64,000 nt of DNA from Aurantiochytrium sp. KH105 (GCA_003116975.1 BGKB01000007.1:248001-312000), one strand, 5' to 3'. Positions 10,308 through 20,412 are shown, counted from the first letter of the stretch. Numbers and translations are program-made. The notes: a model not told the origin generated them from the sequence alone.

Positions 10308-12056
10308 TCAGTTCAAGGTGTAAGCGCGGTAATGCTTGTTGTCGATGGCGAGGGTGATGTCAATATCGCGCTTGTTACGGTCGTTTCGCTTGTAAGAGAG
10401 AGAGACGAGGAGCTCCTGACCAGCCACAACAGTGAGAAAGTTTTCCAGATACAGAACCGTCTGGACCCAATGCGTCTGCGGTGCCTCAGCAGCCGTCGAG
10501 AGAACGAGGTCAGTGCCGGGCGCCATGGCACAATCAAAGGAGATGACAAAACTTGTAAGCGTGGCGTCACGCGAGACGCGAAGAGTCATTTCCGCCGAAA
10601 AGTCGAGATCCTCCTTTCGCACAGTGGCGATATCAATGTCATAGGCGAGCGCGCGGTCGGTGACGATGGTAGCCGGGTTTGCGACCTCCACAGCGGGATC
10701 CCGCGGGCGCATCTCGCAGAGCTCAGAGTAGTCGAAGCCGTAGACGTCGCGCCAGTAATCAAATTTCGCCATGTTGCTCTGTCCTTGTAAATAGATTGCA
10801 GCCTTGCAGGGGATCATGACGCCGCCCGGTTTGAGCCAGCGATCGCGGGCGTCGAGCACCGAGTCAAGCATCGATTCGAACAGCAAGCCATAACCCATCC
10901 ACTCGGACACAATGACATCGGCCTTGATGTCCTCCGTGACCTTGCTTTCGAGTTCTTCGACGCGGCCGTTGACGACTTCAATGATGTCAGCAAACCCGTT
11001 CTTGCGGACAAGTCTTTCCGCAAGCTCTGCGATGGACGAAGCGTCGACAGCAACCACGCGCTTGGCGCCGGCGCGGGCCGCAAACATACTAAGGATTCCG
11101 GTGCCGCATCCAACATCGAGAACGGTAGCGTTCTCGATACCCGGAACAACGGCCTCGACAGCCTCGCGATAGCCCTCGGTCCGGGGCCTGTCGCGTAGCA
11201 TCTCCTCATGGATACCCATGCGACCGTATGAGGCAAAGTACCCGCTATCGGGAGCGTTGCGCTCTGCGGCCGAGGGTTCGTCGCGTTTAGTCTTCTTGCT
11301 GCTTTTTTTCTTGTTCTTATTTCTTGTCTCCTTCGTTTTACGCTCGTCGCCGTCAACCTTAAGTGTCTCGTCACCCTCATCGAGATCTGGGAGATCGTCA
11401 TCCTCCTCCTCCTCGTCGTCGCCATTGTCATCGTCATCGGACCCGGAGTCAAGCTTGTCGTCGAGTTCGATGACCTCGTCGAGAAGCTCGCGAATCTTGG
11501 CACGGCAGGTAGCAACTTCGTCTTCGAGCATGGCAATGCGCTCTTCAGCAGGAATGGACCTGTCGTTCTCGCCTTCGGCTTGCGCTCCGGCAGCAGCGTG
11601 GTTTCCCTGCGTTTGCTGGTGTTCCGGCTGCGAAATATCCTTTGATCCAGCATTATCCTTTGCGGCAGCGAGAGCTGCGACGTCGTCGAAAGCATAAAGC
11701 AGAGCATCATCTTGCATGACGGGTTGCAGCAAGGAGTCATCGGCATCAATAGCCGCAAGCACGTCTGGCGACTGGAGGGACTGAGCGATTTCCTCGACGG
11801 ACCGTTCCCGCTTGGCAAACTCCTTGCGGCAAAAGTTGATAACGCGAATCCAGAGGTATTCGTCCTTGAGAGCCACCTTTTCTAAGTCGAGGCCATGATC
11901 CTCCTTGCAGGCACGCACGAGCGCTTTGCTGCTCTTGAAGACGCGCTCCGAAAAGAGGTCTTGGCACTCCTCTTCCTCGAGGTCCTCCTCGAGGAGCTCC
12001 TCGTCCGAGAGCTCCTGATCGCCGTCTGGCACGAGGTCCTCTGCCTTGTCCGACAT
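10308..12056 (-). CDS. PRMT3: PRMT3-like type I protein arginine N-methyltransferase
   Basis: This 582-residue protein starts at ATG 12056 and transfers methyl from S-adenosylmethionine to protein arginines. Motif I (VLDVGCGTG, about 312-320) binds AdoMet. The double-E loop (SEWMGYGLLFE, about 379) holds the catalytic glutamates. THWVQTVLYLEN (about 528) is the THW loop. The N terminus is acidic and then follows the PRMT3 finger region (DLFSERVF...CKEDHGL, about 33-56), ending in the conserved WIRVINFCR. Aligned to PRMT3, both finger cysteines are Asp and Ser and the first His is Ala, so zinc binding is probably lost. An Asp/Glu-rich linker and a Lys-rich stretch precede the catalytic core, making it about 50 residues longer than human PRMT3. 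In PRMT3 the ribosomal protein RPS2 is the main substrate; that is inferred here. The enzyme class is secure, and the PRMT3 assignment rests on the N-terminal region. Confidence 0.92.
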   Translation of the reverse strand: MSDKAEDLVPDGDQELSDEELLEEDLEEEECQDLFSERVFKSSKALVRACKEDHGLDLEKVALKDEYLWIRVINFCRKEFAKRERSVEEIAQSLQSPDVLAAIDADDSLLQPVMQDDALLYAFDDVAALAAAKDNAGSKDISQPEHQQTQGNHAAAGAQAEGENDRSIPAEERIAMLEDEVATCRAKIRELLDEVIELDDKLDSGSDDDDNGDDEEEEDDDLPDLDEGDETLKVDGDERKTKETRNKNKKKSSKKTKRDEPSAAERNAPDSGYFASYGRMGIHEEMLRDRPRTEGYREAVEAVVPGIENATVLDVGCGTGILSMFAARAGAKRVVAVDASSIAELAERLVRKNGFADIIEVVNGRVEELESKVTEDIKADVIVSEWMGYGLLFESMLDSVLDARDRWLKPGGVMIPCKAAIYLQGQSNMAKFDYWRDVYGFDYSELCEMRPRDPAVEVANPATIVTDRALAYDIDIATVRKEDLDFSAEMTLRVSRDATLTSFVISFDCAMAPGTDLVLSTAAEAPQTHWVQTVLYLENFLTVVAGQELLVSLSYKRNDRNKRDIDITLAIDNKHYRAYTLN

Positions 12057-12484
12057 CTCCTTTCCTGAATCTCCCGGCGCGGCTTTGCTGGCCCTGAGCG
12101 CGAACTCGCTGATTCGGGTCTTGCTTCTCGTGGTGGCGCCGCGGGCCTGGGCAGGCCAGCCATTCTGCCAATGGGTTCTATCAATAGGGACCCATTTCAG
12201 ACGCCATGATTAATTAGGTCTTTTTACAGGAAAAAGTAACCCGCGCAAAGATACGTCGCCGAGCAAGCAAGCGAGGGTAAACAGCAAAACAAAAGCATAT
12301 CAAGCGAAGCAAGCATCTTGCGCGCGCGCGCGCGTGCGGAAGCCTTGCGGAGGCGTAGACCGGGTCTTCTTTTTTCGCTTAGCTTTGCGAAAAAGAGAGG
12401 ACTGTTTCGTCGCGCGAGTTTTCACCGCCACCGCCCGGTCCGCGTGTGCTTGGAGGACTCACTCCCCTGAAGAAAGAAGAAGAA
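12057..12484. promoter_or_regulatory. Divergent PRMT/UBA3 promoter spacer
   Basis: This 428-bp spacer lies between opposite start codons. It is AT-richer near 12200-12300 and carries a short CG alternation at about 12321-12332. No ORF of interest is present. The UBA3 frame upstream of 12485 is open for 13 codons but has no ATG. Confidence 0.5.
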
Positions 12485-14148
12485 ATGGGCGTCGACGCTG
12501 CTTCGAGCGAGGCGACAACAAATGACCCCATGGAAACACAGCCGTTAGCGACGACAGCGACGGCAGCACCAACAGCGGCGGCGGGATCATCATCTTTTTC
12601 GATGAAGAGTTTGAGCGGCGTCGATGTCATTTTGAGTCGCGCCTCGCCGTTCGGAAACGAAACAGGTCCACTTCCCTCGGGAGAGTTTTACCCGGGCAAG
12701 GTAGGTTTATCGCGTCTTATCAAGGTCCCTCGTGCGCCTTTTTAAACGCCAAGAGGCGCGATTTTCTTGACCTTGTGTGCTACAAGCGGCAAGGTCAAGA
12801 TAAAACGAAAAACGACAAAGAAGAGGAGTTCTTAGGCAGGACGAAGAGGCATTGTTGATTGACTGACAGATTTGACGACTTGGACTTTTACGCTTGCACA
12901 ATGCAGGAAACGCGAGACTATATTGGATCCCAGTCGCGTGTGTTGGTCATTGGCGCGGGCGGCCTCGGCTGTGAACTTTTGAAAAACCTCGCGCTCTCTG
13001 GCTTCCGCTCGATCGATGTGATCGATCTCGATACGATTGATGTGACGAACTTGAACCGGCAATTTCTCTTCCGCCAAAAAGATGTGGGCCGAATGAAAGC
13101 CGAGGTGGCTGCCGAGTTTATTCAAAAACGAGTCCCCGGCGTGTCCGTGACCGCTCACACATGCCCGATTCAAGAAAAGGACGAGACTTTCTACAGACAG
13201 TTTAGCGTCGTGATTGCGGGCTTGGACAATATCAAGGCGCGTCGCTGGATGAACAGCCTGCTTCACCAAATGGTAGAGACCGATGACGAGGGCAATGTCG
13301 ACCCAGACTCGGTCATTCCGCTCATCGACGGTGGCACCGAGGCATTTAAAGGCCAGGCCCGCGTCATTCTCCCGATGGCGACCTCTTGCTTCGAATGCTC
13401 CATGGATTCGTTCCCACCGCAAGTTCACTTTCCCCTTTGTACCGTGGCTGAGACGCCGCGCAAGCCCGACCATTGCATCGCATACGTACTCTTCGCCATC
13501 AACAAATCGCTCAGCAACCCGGAGGCGGATCGCATCCACGAGGGCTTTGTAGAAAAGTTTGGCGCTGGAACCAAGCTCGATAAGGACGACCCTGCGCACA
13601 TGCGTTTTATCTTTGAGCTCGCTCAAGACCGTGCCAATCTATTTCATATTGAGGGTGTCACGTACATGTTGACGATGGGAGTAGTGAAGAACATTATCCC
13701 CGCTGTGGCATCTACAAACGCCATCATTGCGGGAGCCTGCGTCAATGAGGCCTTCAAGGTGCTTTCCTGGAGTTCCCAGTCTCTCAATACCTACTACATG
13801 TACAATGGAACGACGGGCGTGTACTCGTACACGTTTGAGTATGGACGCAAGCCGGATTGTCCCGTGTGCAATGCCGAAGAATTGCGTTGGAGCATGGATG
13901 CGGAGGAAACGCTGCAGGCGCTCATGGACCGCCTCATGAGTGACTCGACGCTCCAACTTGAAAAGCCTTCCATTGCCAAACCTGGTCTCTCTCTGTACAT
14001 TCAAAAGCCGGAGGCCTTGCGGAAACAGACCGAGGCAAATCTTAGCAAAAAGCTCGGCGACATTCTCGAGTCCGGCGACATCATCACCGTCACGGACCCG
14101 ATATATCCTGCGGGCCAGAACATTAGCATCATCATCAAACTCGATTGA
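12485..14148 (+). CDS. UBA3: NEDD8-activating enzyme E1 catalytic subunit (UBA3), two exons
   Basis: The proposed CDS joins 12485-12700 and 12907-14148 (485 residues; human UBA3 has 463). UBA3 adenylates NEDD8 with its partner NAE1 and carries it as a thioester to UBC12. Exon 1 ends in SRASPFGNETGPLPSGEFYP, matching the 'RSGPF' segment before the nucleotide fold in UBA3. Exon 2 opens with the dinucleotide/ATP motif VLVIGAGGLGCELLKNLALS and NLNRQFLF. Next come the zinc ligands CFEC and CPVC and the catalytic Cys250 in FPLCTVAETPR. The C-terminal ubiquitin-like fold ends at IIIKLD. ATG 12485 is chosen because it is the first ATG in the exon-1 frame; the exon-2 frame has no ATG before the conserved core. 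The intron joins the frames in phase 0. Confidence 0.93.
12701..12906 (+). other. UBA3 intron (206 bp)
   Basis: A GTAGGT donor at 12701 follows ...GGCAAG. The acceptor is a CAG ending at 12906, with a CTGAC branch-like site about 45 bp upstream (near 12862). Removal joins the frames in phase 0 and restores the expected distance between the PF motif and the GAGGLG motif of UBA3. The intron contains in-frame stops. It is the only intron I can support in the window. Confidence 0.75.
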
Positions 14149-14213
14149 AGCTTGCAACACTGGTTGTTGAAAGACCACTTTATCCATGTGAATCTTCTTC
14201 TAACCCTGGCAAT

Positions 14214-14219
14214 AATAAA
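14214..14219 (+). terminator. Possible polyadenylation signal of UBA3 (AATAAA)
   Basis: A canonical AATAAA lies 66 bases past the UBA3 stop codon, at a normal distance for a eukaryotic 3' end. The cleavage site is not visible from sequence. Confidence 0.45.
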
Positions 14220-14806
14220 TTTTAAACATGTTTACTTCACATGGCAGAAGGAAGGAAACTCTCCCGGGCATCTTGAATTTTCTATCTATTCGTAATAGAC
14301 CCACTTTCGTCCTACCCACCCACTGGCATGCGAAGAAGTCGTCCGTTCTTTTGCGGAGCCAGGTCATCATTTCATGAAAAAACAAAAACAAAAGAAACAC
14401 AAACCTTCTGATGTGTGGGTCAGTTTTGTCCTCGACGATCATCCGTGACGAAGTTGTTTCGTCCTCCACATTTGATGGGTGTCGTCTCGTCATCTCGCGC
14501 TCACCTTGCATACGTAAGCTCTTAACCGTCAGCGGTTTCAATTCCCACACCCTCCACCCGAGTCCACTGCGCTACTTCTTACGGGTGACAAGCCTATGCT
14601 GTCCAGTCGCTATACCTGCGTTGGACCGAAGTATCGCGACCACCGCAAAGGTATGTGGGAGATTTGCTTAGGTTTTTTCGAGCTTTCCCCCTCAAAAGTG
14701 CCAGGTAAAAAGTGGCCCTCTCCACCACACTCCACTGACGCGGTCGTTTTTTTTTCCCCCCTCCTGGGCGGGCGCGTTTGCCGACAGTGTATGCGGCGCA
14801 TTCCCG

Positions 14807-14922
14807 ACTTGCGCGCGGGGGCGGCAAGTGGAGAATGGGCCCCGGGGCGGCGGCGGGCGCGGCGCAAGTGGGAATGGGCGGGGCGCGCACTTGCGCGCGG
14901 GCGGCGCAAGTGGAGAATGGGC
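14807..14922. repeat. Duplicated 34-bp GC-rich promoter element plus a partial third copy
   Basis: Two near-identical 34-bp blocks (14807-14840 and 14889-14922) each start with ACTTGCGCGCGGG and end with GCAAGTGGAGAATGGGC. A shortened copy of the end part, with one base missing, lies at 14862-14879. The block offset is 82 bp. ACTTGCG and CGCAAGT are complementary, so each block can fold back on itself. It sits about 0.8 kb before the HAT gene start. Confidence 0.8.
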
Positions 14923-15697
14923 GCGCGCAAGTGCCGCGAGGGGGCGCGGGAAAAAGCCGCGAGTAGACTGCGAAGCAGCAGCGCAGCCGCAGCGACCCGG
15001 GTCCCTGGAGCGCTCGCGCGCGAGGGACTCGCCCGCGGCCGGCGCACGCGCGCGCGTCGTCGCCCGCGCCCGCGCACGCGAGCCCGCCTCTCCGCGATCC
15101 CGCGGAGGAGCCCGCGACCCCGCGGCAAGCGGCGCGCTGGATTTTCGAAATCGGATCTCGCGCCGGATCCGCTACGGACTCTGCGCCGGCACGGTCCCGC
15201 GAGGCGCGCCGGGCCGCGCGCAAGCTCGCCCGCGGCGAGGCGAGGCGGGGCCCGCGGAGCCGCGTCAACGCGCGCACGTTCGCCAACCCACGCGCCCGCC
15301 CGCCCGCGCGCGCGCGCACAGCAGCGCAGAACGGAGCAGAGCAGAGCAGAGCAGAGAGAGTCCCGGCGAGGGGGTTAGACGCGCCCCGCTCGACCCAGGC
15401 CGCGCGCTCTCTTGCGCTCTCTTGCGCTTGCGCTGGTGCTCGCGGCTAGTAAGTTCAGGTCGCTTGCTGCGCCCTGCGTCGACGCAGTCAGCGCCGCGCG
15501 TGCGCTAGTTCGCAAGCGAGTCAGCGAGAGCGACCCCTGGGCCACCGCGTGGAAAAAGTCGAGGCGTTTCCCAGGCAAAAAGCGGCGCGCTCAGGCAGCG
15601 CGTACGCTCAAGCAGCGCGTACGCTCAATACGTTCGTTCCTTTGCTCGTCTGCTCGCTCGATTCCTCGCCCGCACGTCTGATCACTCGATTGCGACC

Positions 15698-18600
15698 ATG
15701 TACTCAGGCCACGGCTGGCAGCAACAAAACGTCGACGAGTCCGAGGATGCCGAGGTGCAGGGTATTCTGGGGGGCCACGGGCGCGGGGCCGGAAACAGCC
15801 ACAATCGCAACAATAACAACAACAACAACAGCAACAGCAATAACGGCGGCAGTCACGGTAATGCCGGCCTCGCGGGAGGGGCCAGCGCCGAGCATACCGC
15901 GCAGACAGGATACAACGACTACAACTTTCTCATGAGCAAGAACATCTTTGCGCCATCTGGCGGCGCGCACTTTCTAAATGGGACCGTTGACGGCGTCGAG
16001 CAGAGTCAATTGAACGCCAACGTTGAGGGCTTCACCCCACGCATGTACATGGTGCAGATGCCAACACCACCTCCGGTGGACCCAAACGCGCCAGATGCAC
16101 ATCATCATCAAATGGGATCCGCCTACGATGTCGTATGGCCCCACAATCAGCAGCAACAGTCACTTTTTGCTCACGATGAGCGTGCGCAACATCGCACGCC
16201 AGGACCTGGACAAACAAACTCGCAAGGACAGAGCCCACTGAATTCTTTTCGCTTCGGCTTTGGAGGCCTATCGTACCAGCACGGCACCGACGCAAACATG
16301 GGCCAGACCGGTTCTTCTTCCTCGTCCTCGTCGGCGTCGACCTCTTCAACTTCATCCTCACAGTTCGCACCTGGGGTAGGTGACGGCAACGCCACGGCGC
16401 AAATGCCTCCGCATCAGGCATTTTACGCGAGCGGGGAAGACGGTGTGTCTGGCTACGGTATGGATTCTTCCGACAATGGCGCTGGCCCATCCTGGTATGA
16501 CCAGCTTCCACAACAGAATCACCAGACGAACCCGGACCAGGGGGCTGGACGGGAGCACCATTTTCGCCACCAACAGCATCAACATCAGCATCAACATCAA
16601 AACTTTGTGCCACACGAAATATACGGAGCGGACAGCAATGGTTCGATGGGGCCTGTTTCGGCCAATGGCTCCTCCAGTGGGATGATGCCGCTCAGTTTCG
16701 ATGGCTCGCAGCACGCCTATCCTGGCTATGGTGCCTCGTCGTTCTTTGCTGTTCCCGAGGACAACGCCGTGCATTCCTTGGGCGCTAACTTTAGTCAGCT
16801 GGGTTTTGAAGAGTCCGTGAATGACCAACATCGCGAAGGCGGCTTTAATAGCGCCGCACTTGCCTTTCACGCCGGAGGTCATGCGCCACCAGGTTATACA
16901 GGCGGACATGGGAGCTTTGGCCAAGGTCAGCAAGGCTATGCTCACCAACAGCAGTCGCGCGGGTCGCAAGCAGGGTCATCCACTGCTGGAAGTGACACGT
17001 ACTACGCAAGCGATCCCTCGAGATCAACTTCATCGGCGATTCCGGGCGGACCCGAGAGTTTTGGCACCGGTTCGGGGCTTGGATTTCTCCCCAGCAGACA
17101 GCGCGATGCCACCGCTTCCTTTGACTCGTCCACGGACCAAAAGTCGATTGGGACCCCTGTGTCCACGCCTCAGTCTTCGCCCATGCGCGGTCCCCAAATG
17201 TCGCCGCAAATGTACCCGGGTGCGCATCGCGGCTCGGGTGACTTTGGTAACCTCGGTTCTCCCCAGCGTGGCCCCTCCTTTGCCGAGGCAGCGAGTGCGT
17301 CCTCGTTCATGGGGCAATCTCAGCAGCAGCAACAGCAACAGCAACCCAATCGCGGGGGGTACATTGGTGCTCTCTCGGGGCGAGGCGGTGGAGATGCGCA
17401 TCCCGAGCAGGGCGGCAAAGAGGCGTCATCAACAGCACAACCCTCGCCCATGGCGTATTCTGCCGCAGTCACGGGCGGCATGCGGAAAGGAGGCCCCGCT
17501 CGACACTCTGATGGCGAAGACGAACGCAAAGAGAAGCGCGACATGATTGGTAGCCCTCAGCACACGCCAGCTGGCCGACCAGCCTCCTCGTCCCTCTCTT
17601 CTTCTTCGGGCAGCAGCACATGGAGCAACAGAGTTGCGGCCGCGGCGGCCATACCTGCTTCCTCGGGCGGAAGCGGGCCCGCTGTTGCTGGCAAAAACAA
17701 GGTCAATAATAACAACAACAATCACGCCAATGCCGCCAACAGCAATAACAAGAACCGTACGCAGCCCCAGCCTCAGCATGAACAACCTCAGCGCGCAGAG
17801 ACCGTGGCGCAGGATTCGGCCTGGGCACAGAAGAAGAAGAGCGAGCTCGACGAAACACCACAGACGCGAAGTGTATTCAAGGAATTCTACAAGAGCTTTC
17901 GCAGCAAGGAGAAAGAAAGCGTGGCGGAAGCCTTTGCATACGCTCGGCGCTCGCTGCAGTCCAAAGATGTGCCAGAGCGCATTCACTGGCGTATTTATCT
18001 GGAAATGGCAGATTTGGCAAAGCGCGAGAACCAATTTCAAGAAGCTCGAGAGCTATATCAACTCGTCAATGAGACGCAACCTTTTGCACACCAAGGCTGG
18101 CTCGAGTACTCGAAAATGGAAGAAGAGTGCGGGCGTCTCTTGCATTGCAGATCGATCCTCCAGCGGGGTCTGGAGTACTGCAATTACGCAGAACAATTGC
18201 TTACCAAAGCCATCAAGCACGAAGAGCGCCTCGGAAACTTGGACAATGCTCGCGCGCTCTTGTCTCGTCTGCGCTCCCAAAACGTGGAAAAAGCGTGGCG
18301 TACAATCCTCGAAGGCGCTCTACTCGAGGCCCGCGCAGGAAACATTATTGTCGCCCGCAAAGTCTTCAAGTACCTTATGGAAAATGTGCCATGGTACGGC
18401 CCAATCTACTTTGAGGCAACACGCTTCGAGGAGAAGAACGAAGAGTTCGATCGTGCCATTGCCATTGTGGAAAAGGGTCTCAAAGAAATTCCTCGCTACG
18501 GTCCGCTCTGGTTCAATGCTTTTCGTCTGCACGAAAAAACCGAAATGGAGCAGGCCATCCGCGCCGCGTCTGGGGCCAAGGCCCAACAAGTGGCGCGCGA

Positions 18601-19960
18601 GTCTTGCCAGCTCCTGCGCAAGGAGGAAGACCGCGCTCGCTTTGTGCTGCAAGACATGTTTGGCGTGGACGACGCCTGCTTCGTCGTTAACACCGTTCCG
18701 TGCAAGCTTTTGCAAACGCGGGGCGCCTTGCAGCGCGCAATGAATTGCATCTCCAAGGAGCTCGTGTGGAAGGTTCACTTTGAGGCCGCACAGGTTGCCG
18801 AGCGCGGCGGCGGGTCCGAGGCCTTGCAACGTGCGCGCCACGCCTACGTGCAGAGCGTCCTGCGATGCCCTGTAAATCTGCGCTGGAAGGTTTGGCTGGC
18901 AGGGGCCCGCGCCGAGCTCGCCCACGCAAACATGGAGAAGGCGCGCCAGCTCCTCGATCGCGCGCTCGTCGATGTGCCGGCCAAGTCGCGCGCTCAGGTC
19001 CTGCTCGAGTGCTCGAGGATCGAAGAGTACGAGGGTAACATTGACAAGGCGCGAGAGGTGCTCGTTCGGGCTCGCGCCGAGACACGGCACGAGTGGAAGG
19101 TCTTTCTCGAGGCTGTAATGCTCGAGCTCCGCAATGGCCACCGCGAGGACGCTATTCGCGCAGCCGAGGACGCGCTCGCCACCCACTCCGGAACAGGTCG
19201 ACTTTGGGCCATCCTTGTGCAGCTCAAGCATGCCATCGGACCCGACTCGCAGAGACTTGTATTCCGCGAGGCGCTCAAGAGTTGTCCTAAGTCTGGCGAG
19301 GTTTGGTGCGAGGGCGCACGTCTCCACATGAACCCGGTATCACCTTACTTTGACCTTGAAACAGCGTCTCGTTACCTGGAGTTTGCCATTCAGTTCACGC
19401 CGCAGTACGGTGGTAGTTTTCTCGAGCTCATGCGCTGGAAATTACTGCAGAGCAACTTTGGTGATCAGCGCGCCTTTCCCGACTACTCAAACGTCGAGGA
19501 TGCCAATACGTTTCGGGCCAATATGATGGCCTGCGACACTTCTGACATCGAACTTCGCTGCGTGAATGCGGACCCGAACTACGGCGCACTTTGGTTCCAT
19601 TGCAAGCGCGGGCCCTTCGACACGGCGCGCCAGGTCTTGCGCACAGCAAAGAGTCTCATGATCGAGGAGCTTACAAAGTTTCGCGCGGTCTATCGGGAAG
19701 CTATCGTAGAGTCGATCCACCGAAAGCGTGATACTGCCGCGCGCCAGATCTCTCGTGCCAAGTCTCGCACAACCCCGGCTCTCGCCGGAGGTGAAGATCG
19801 TTGGCTCACTGAGCGACTTGAGCCTATGCATGATGCCAAGTCGTACGCCAACTTTAGTACGGGCCTGCTGAGCGTCAACTGGCTCGGTGAGCATGTCGGT
19901 CTCTTGGTTGACCGCGAGCGCCGCAAGTTTCTCTTTGGCTCCGACCAGATCGTCCCATAG
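15698..19960 (+). CDS. HAT/TPR-like repeat protein with Asn/Gln-rich N terminus
   Basis: This intronless gene encodes 1,420 residues from an ATG in good context (GCGACCATGT). Residues 1 to about 700 are low-complexity: Asn runs coded by AAC/AAT, Gln and His runs, Ser tracts and Gly/Pro-rich stretches, typical of disordered, condensate-forming regions. From about 720 to 1,330 the protein is built of HAT-type helical repeats: W-x-x-Y/F with E, then A-R-x-L/V-F-x-x-A, for example RIHWRIYLEMADLAKRENQF and GPIYFEATRFEEKNEEF. HAT repeats occur in RNA-processing scaffolds (CstF77, Prp6, Clf1, Utp6, and MBB1/HCF107 in plastids). The repeats alone do not say which; a role in RNA processing is a family-level inference. 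The C terminus (KFLFGSDQIVP) has no match I know. It converges on the purine gene downstream. Confidence 0.9.
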   Translation: MYSGHGWQQQNVDESEDAEVQGILGGHGRGAGNSHNRNNNNNNNSNSNNGGSHGNAGLAGGASAEHTAQTGYNDYNFLMSKNIFAPSGGAHFLNGTVDGVEQSQLNANVEGFTPRMYMVQMPTPPPVDPNAPDAHHHQMGSAYDVVWPHNQQQQSLFAHDERAQHRTPGPGQTNSQGQSPLNSFRFGFGGLSYQHGTDANMGQTGSSSSSSSASTSSTSSSQFAPGVGDGNATAQMPPHQAFYASGEDGVSGYGMDSSDNGAGPSWYDQLPQQNHQTNPDQGAGREHHFRHQQHQHQHQHQNFVPHEIYGADSNGSMGPVSANGSSSGMMPLSFDGSQHAYPGYGASSFFAVPEDNAVHSLGANFSQLGFEESVNDQHREGGFNSAALAFHAGGHAPPGYTGGHGSFGQGQQGYAHQQQSRGSQAGSSTAGSDTYYASDPSRSTSSAIPGGPESFGTGSGLGFLPSRQRDATASFDSSTDQKSIGTPVSTPQSSPMRGPQMSPQMYPGAHRGSGDFGNLGSPQRGPSFAEAASASSFMGQSQQQQQQQQPNRGGYIGALSGRGGGDAHPEQGGKEASSTAQPSPMAYSAAVTGGMRKGGPARHSDGEDERKEKRDMIGSPQHTPAGRPASSSLSSSSGSSTWSNRVAAAAAIPASSGGSGPAVAGKNKVNNNNNNHANAANSNNKNRTQPQPQHEQPQRAETVAQDSAWAQKKKSELDETPQTRSVFKEFYKSFRSKEKESVAEAFAYARRSLQSKDVPERIHWRIYLEMADLAKRENQFQEARELYQLVNETQPFAHQGWLEYSKMEEECGRLLHCRSILQRGLEYCNYAEQLLTKAIKHEERLGNLDNARALLSRLRSQNVEKAWRTILEGALLEARAGNIIVARKVFKYLMENVPWYGPIYFEATRFEEKNEEFDRAIAIVEKGLKEIPRYGPLWFNAFRLHEKTEMEQAIRAASGAKAQQVARESCQLLRKEEDRARFVLQDMFGVDDACFVVNTVPCKLLQTRGALQRAMNCISKELVWKVHFEAAQVAERGGGSEALQRARHAYVQSVLRCPVNLRWKVWLAGARAELAHANMEKARQLLDRALVDVPAKSRAQVLLECSRIEEYEGNIDKAREVLVRARAETRHEWKVFLEAVMLELRNGHREDAIRAAEDALATHSGTGRLWAILVQLKHAIGPDSQRLVFREALKSCPKSGEVWCEGARLHMNPVSPYFDLETASRYLEFAIQFTPQYGGSFLELMRWKLLQSNFGDQRAFPDYSNVEDANTFRANMMACDTSDIELRCVNADPNYGALWFHCKRGPFDTARQVLRTAKSLMIEELTKFRAVYREAIVESIHRKRDTAARQISRAKSRTTPALAGGEDRWLTERLEPMHDAKSYANFSTGLLSVNWLGEHVGLLVDRERRKFLFGSDQIVP

Positions 19961-20229
19961 GTGTTTTTTTCACTCCTCATATCTTCTTCTTCACCCTCCC
20001 TTCCCCTTATTTCTTGACTTTTCTTGGTCATGGTCATGGTCATAGTGGGTCACGCGACGTTGGAAGAAAGGACAGAAGTGATGGAAGACAAAAAGACATG
20101 CTCTCATGTCTTGCTGTAGGCTGTGTCCTGAAATTACCCTCATTCTTACCTTCTTTTCAATGTAAGCGTGTACGTACGTGAACTTGTGCATAGAGAAAAG
20201 GAAAAAGAAATCGAAGCTGTACAAGCCTT

Positions 20230-20235
20230 AATAAA
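20230..20235 (+). terminator. Possible polyadenylation signal of the HAT-repeat gene
   Basis: AATAAA lies 270 bases downstream of the HAT-gene stop, in an AT-rich stretch. The distance is long but plausible. Confidence 0.35.
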
Positions 20236-20412
20236 TATCGTTTTCCGCCTCACCTTTCAGCCAGGCCCAAAGGTCGCCGTATAATCCTCTCTTTACACGA
20301 CACACGAAAAAAGAAAATTGAAAAAGGAAAATTGTTCGCCACACCCACCAAGCGAGCAGGTCTTTTCAATCGTTCATTCATTCAATCATTCATTCCGTTT
20401 TCACTCTGTTTC

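Larger units (their letters stand above)
14149..15697. promoter_or_regulatory. UBA3 3' region and upstream region of the HAT-repeat gene
   Basis: The first 400 bp are AT-richer and hold an AATAAA at 14214. From about 14760 the sequence becomes extremely GC-rich (mostly CGCG and GCGC words) and contains a duplicated element (14807-14922). A GAGCA(GAGCA)n run lies near 15335-15358. The open frames here are arginine/alanine-rich by composition and look like shadows. The HAT gene promoter is expected in the GC-rich half. Confidence 0.5.

Noticed and set aside
12832-13626. 264-codon minus frame inside UBA3
   Set aside because: The plus-strand product is a clear, complete UBA3.
14500-14580. tRNA-like string around GGTTTCAATTCCC
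   Set aside because: The arms do not pair as T-arm and acceptor stem, and no D-arm or anticodon loop can be drawn.
14597-15508. Several Arg-rich frames upstream of the HAT gene
   Set aside because: They follow from CGCG-rich sequence and overlap the duplicated promoter element.
18320-19327. 335-codon minus frame inside the HAT gene
   Set aside because: The plus strand shows regular HAT repeats; the minus frame has no pattern of its own.
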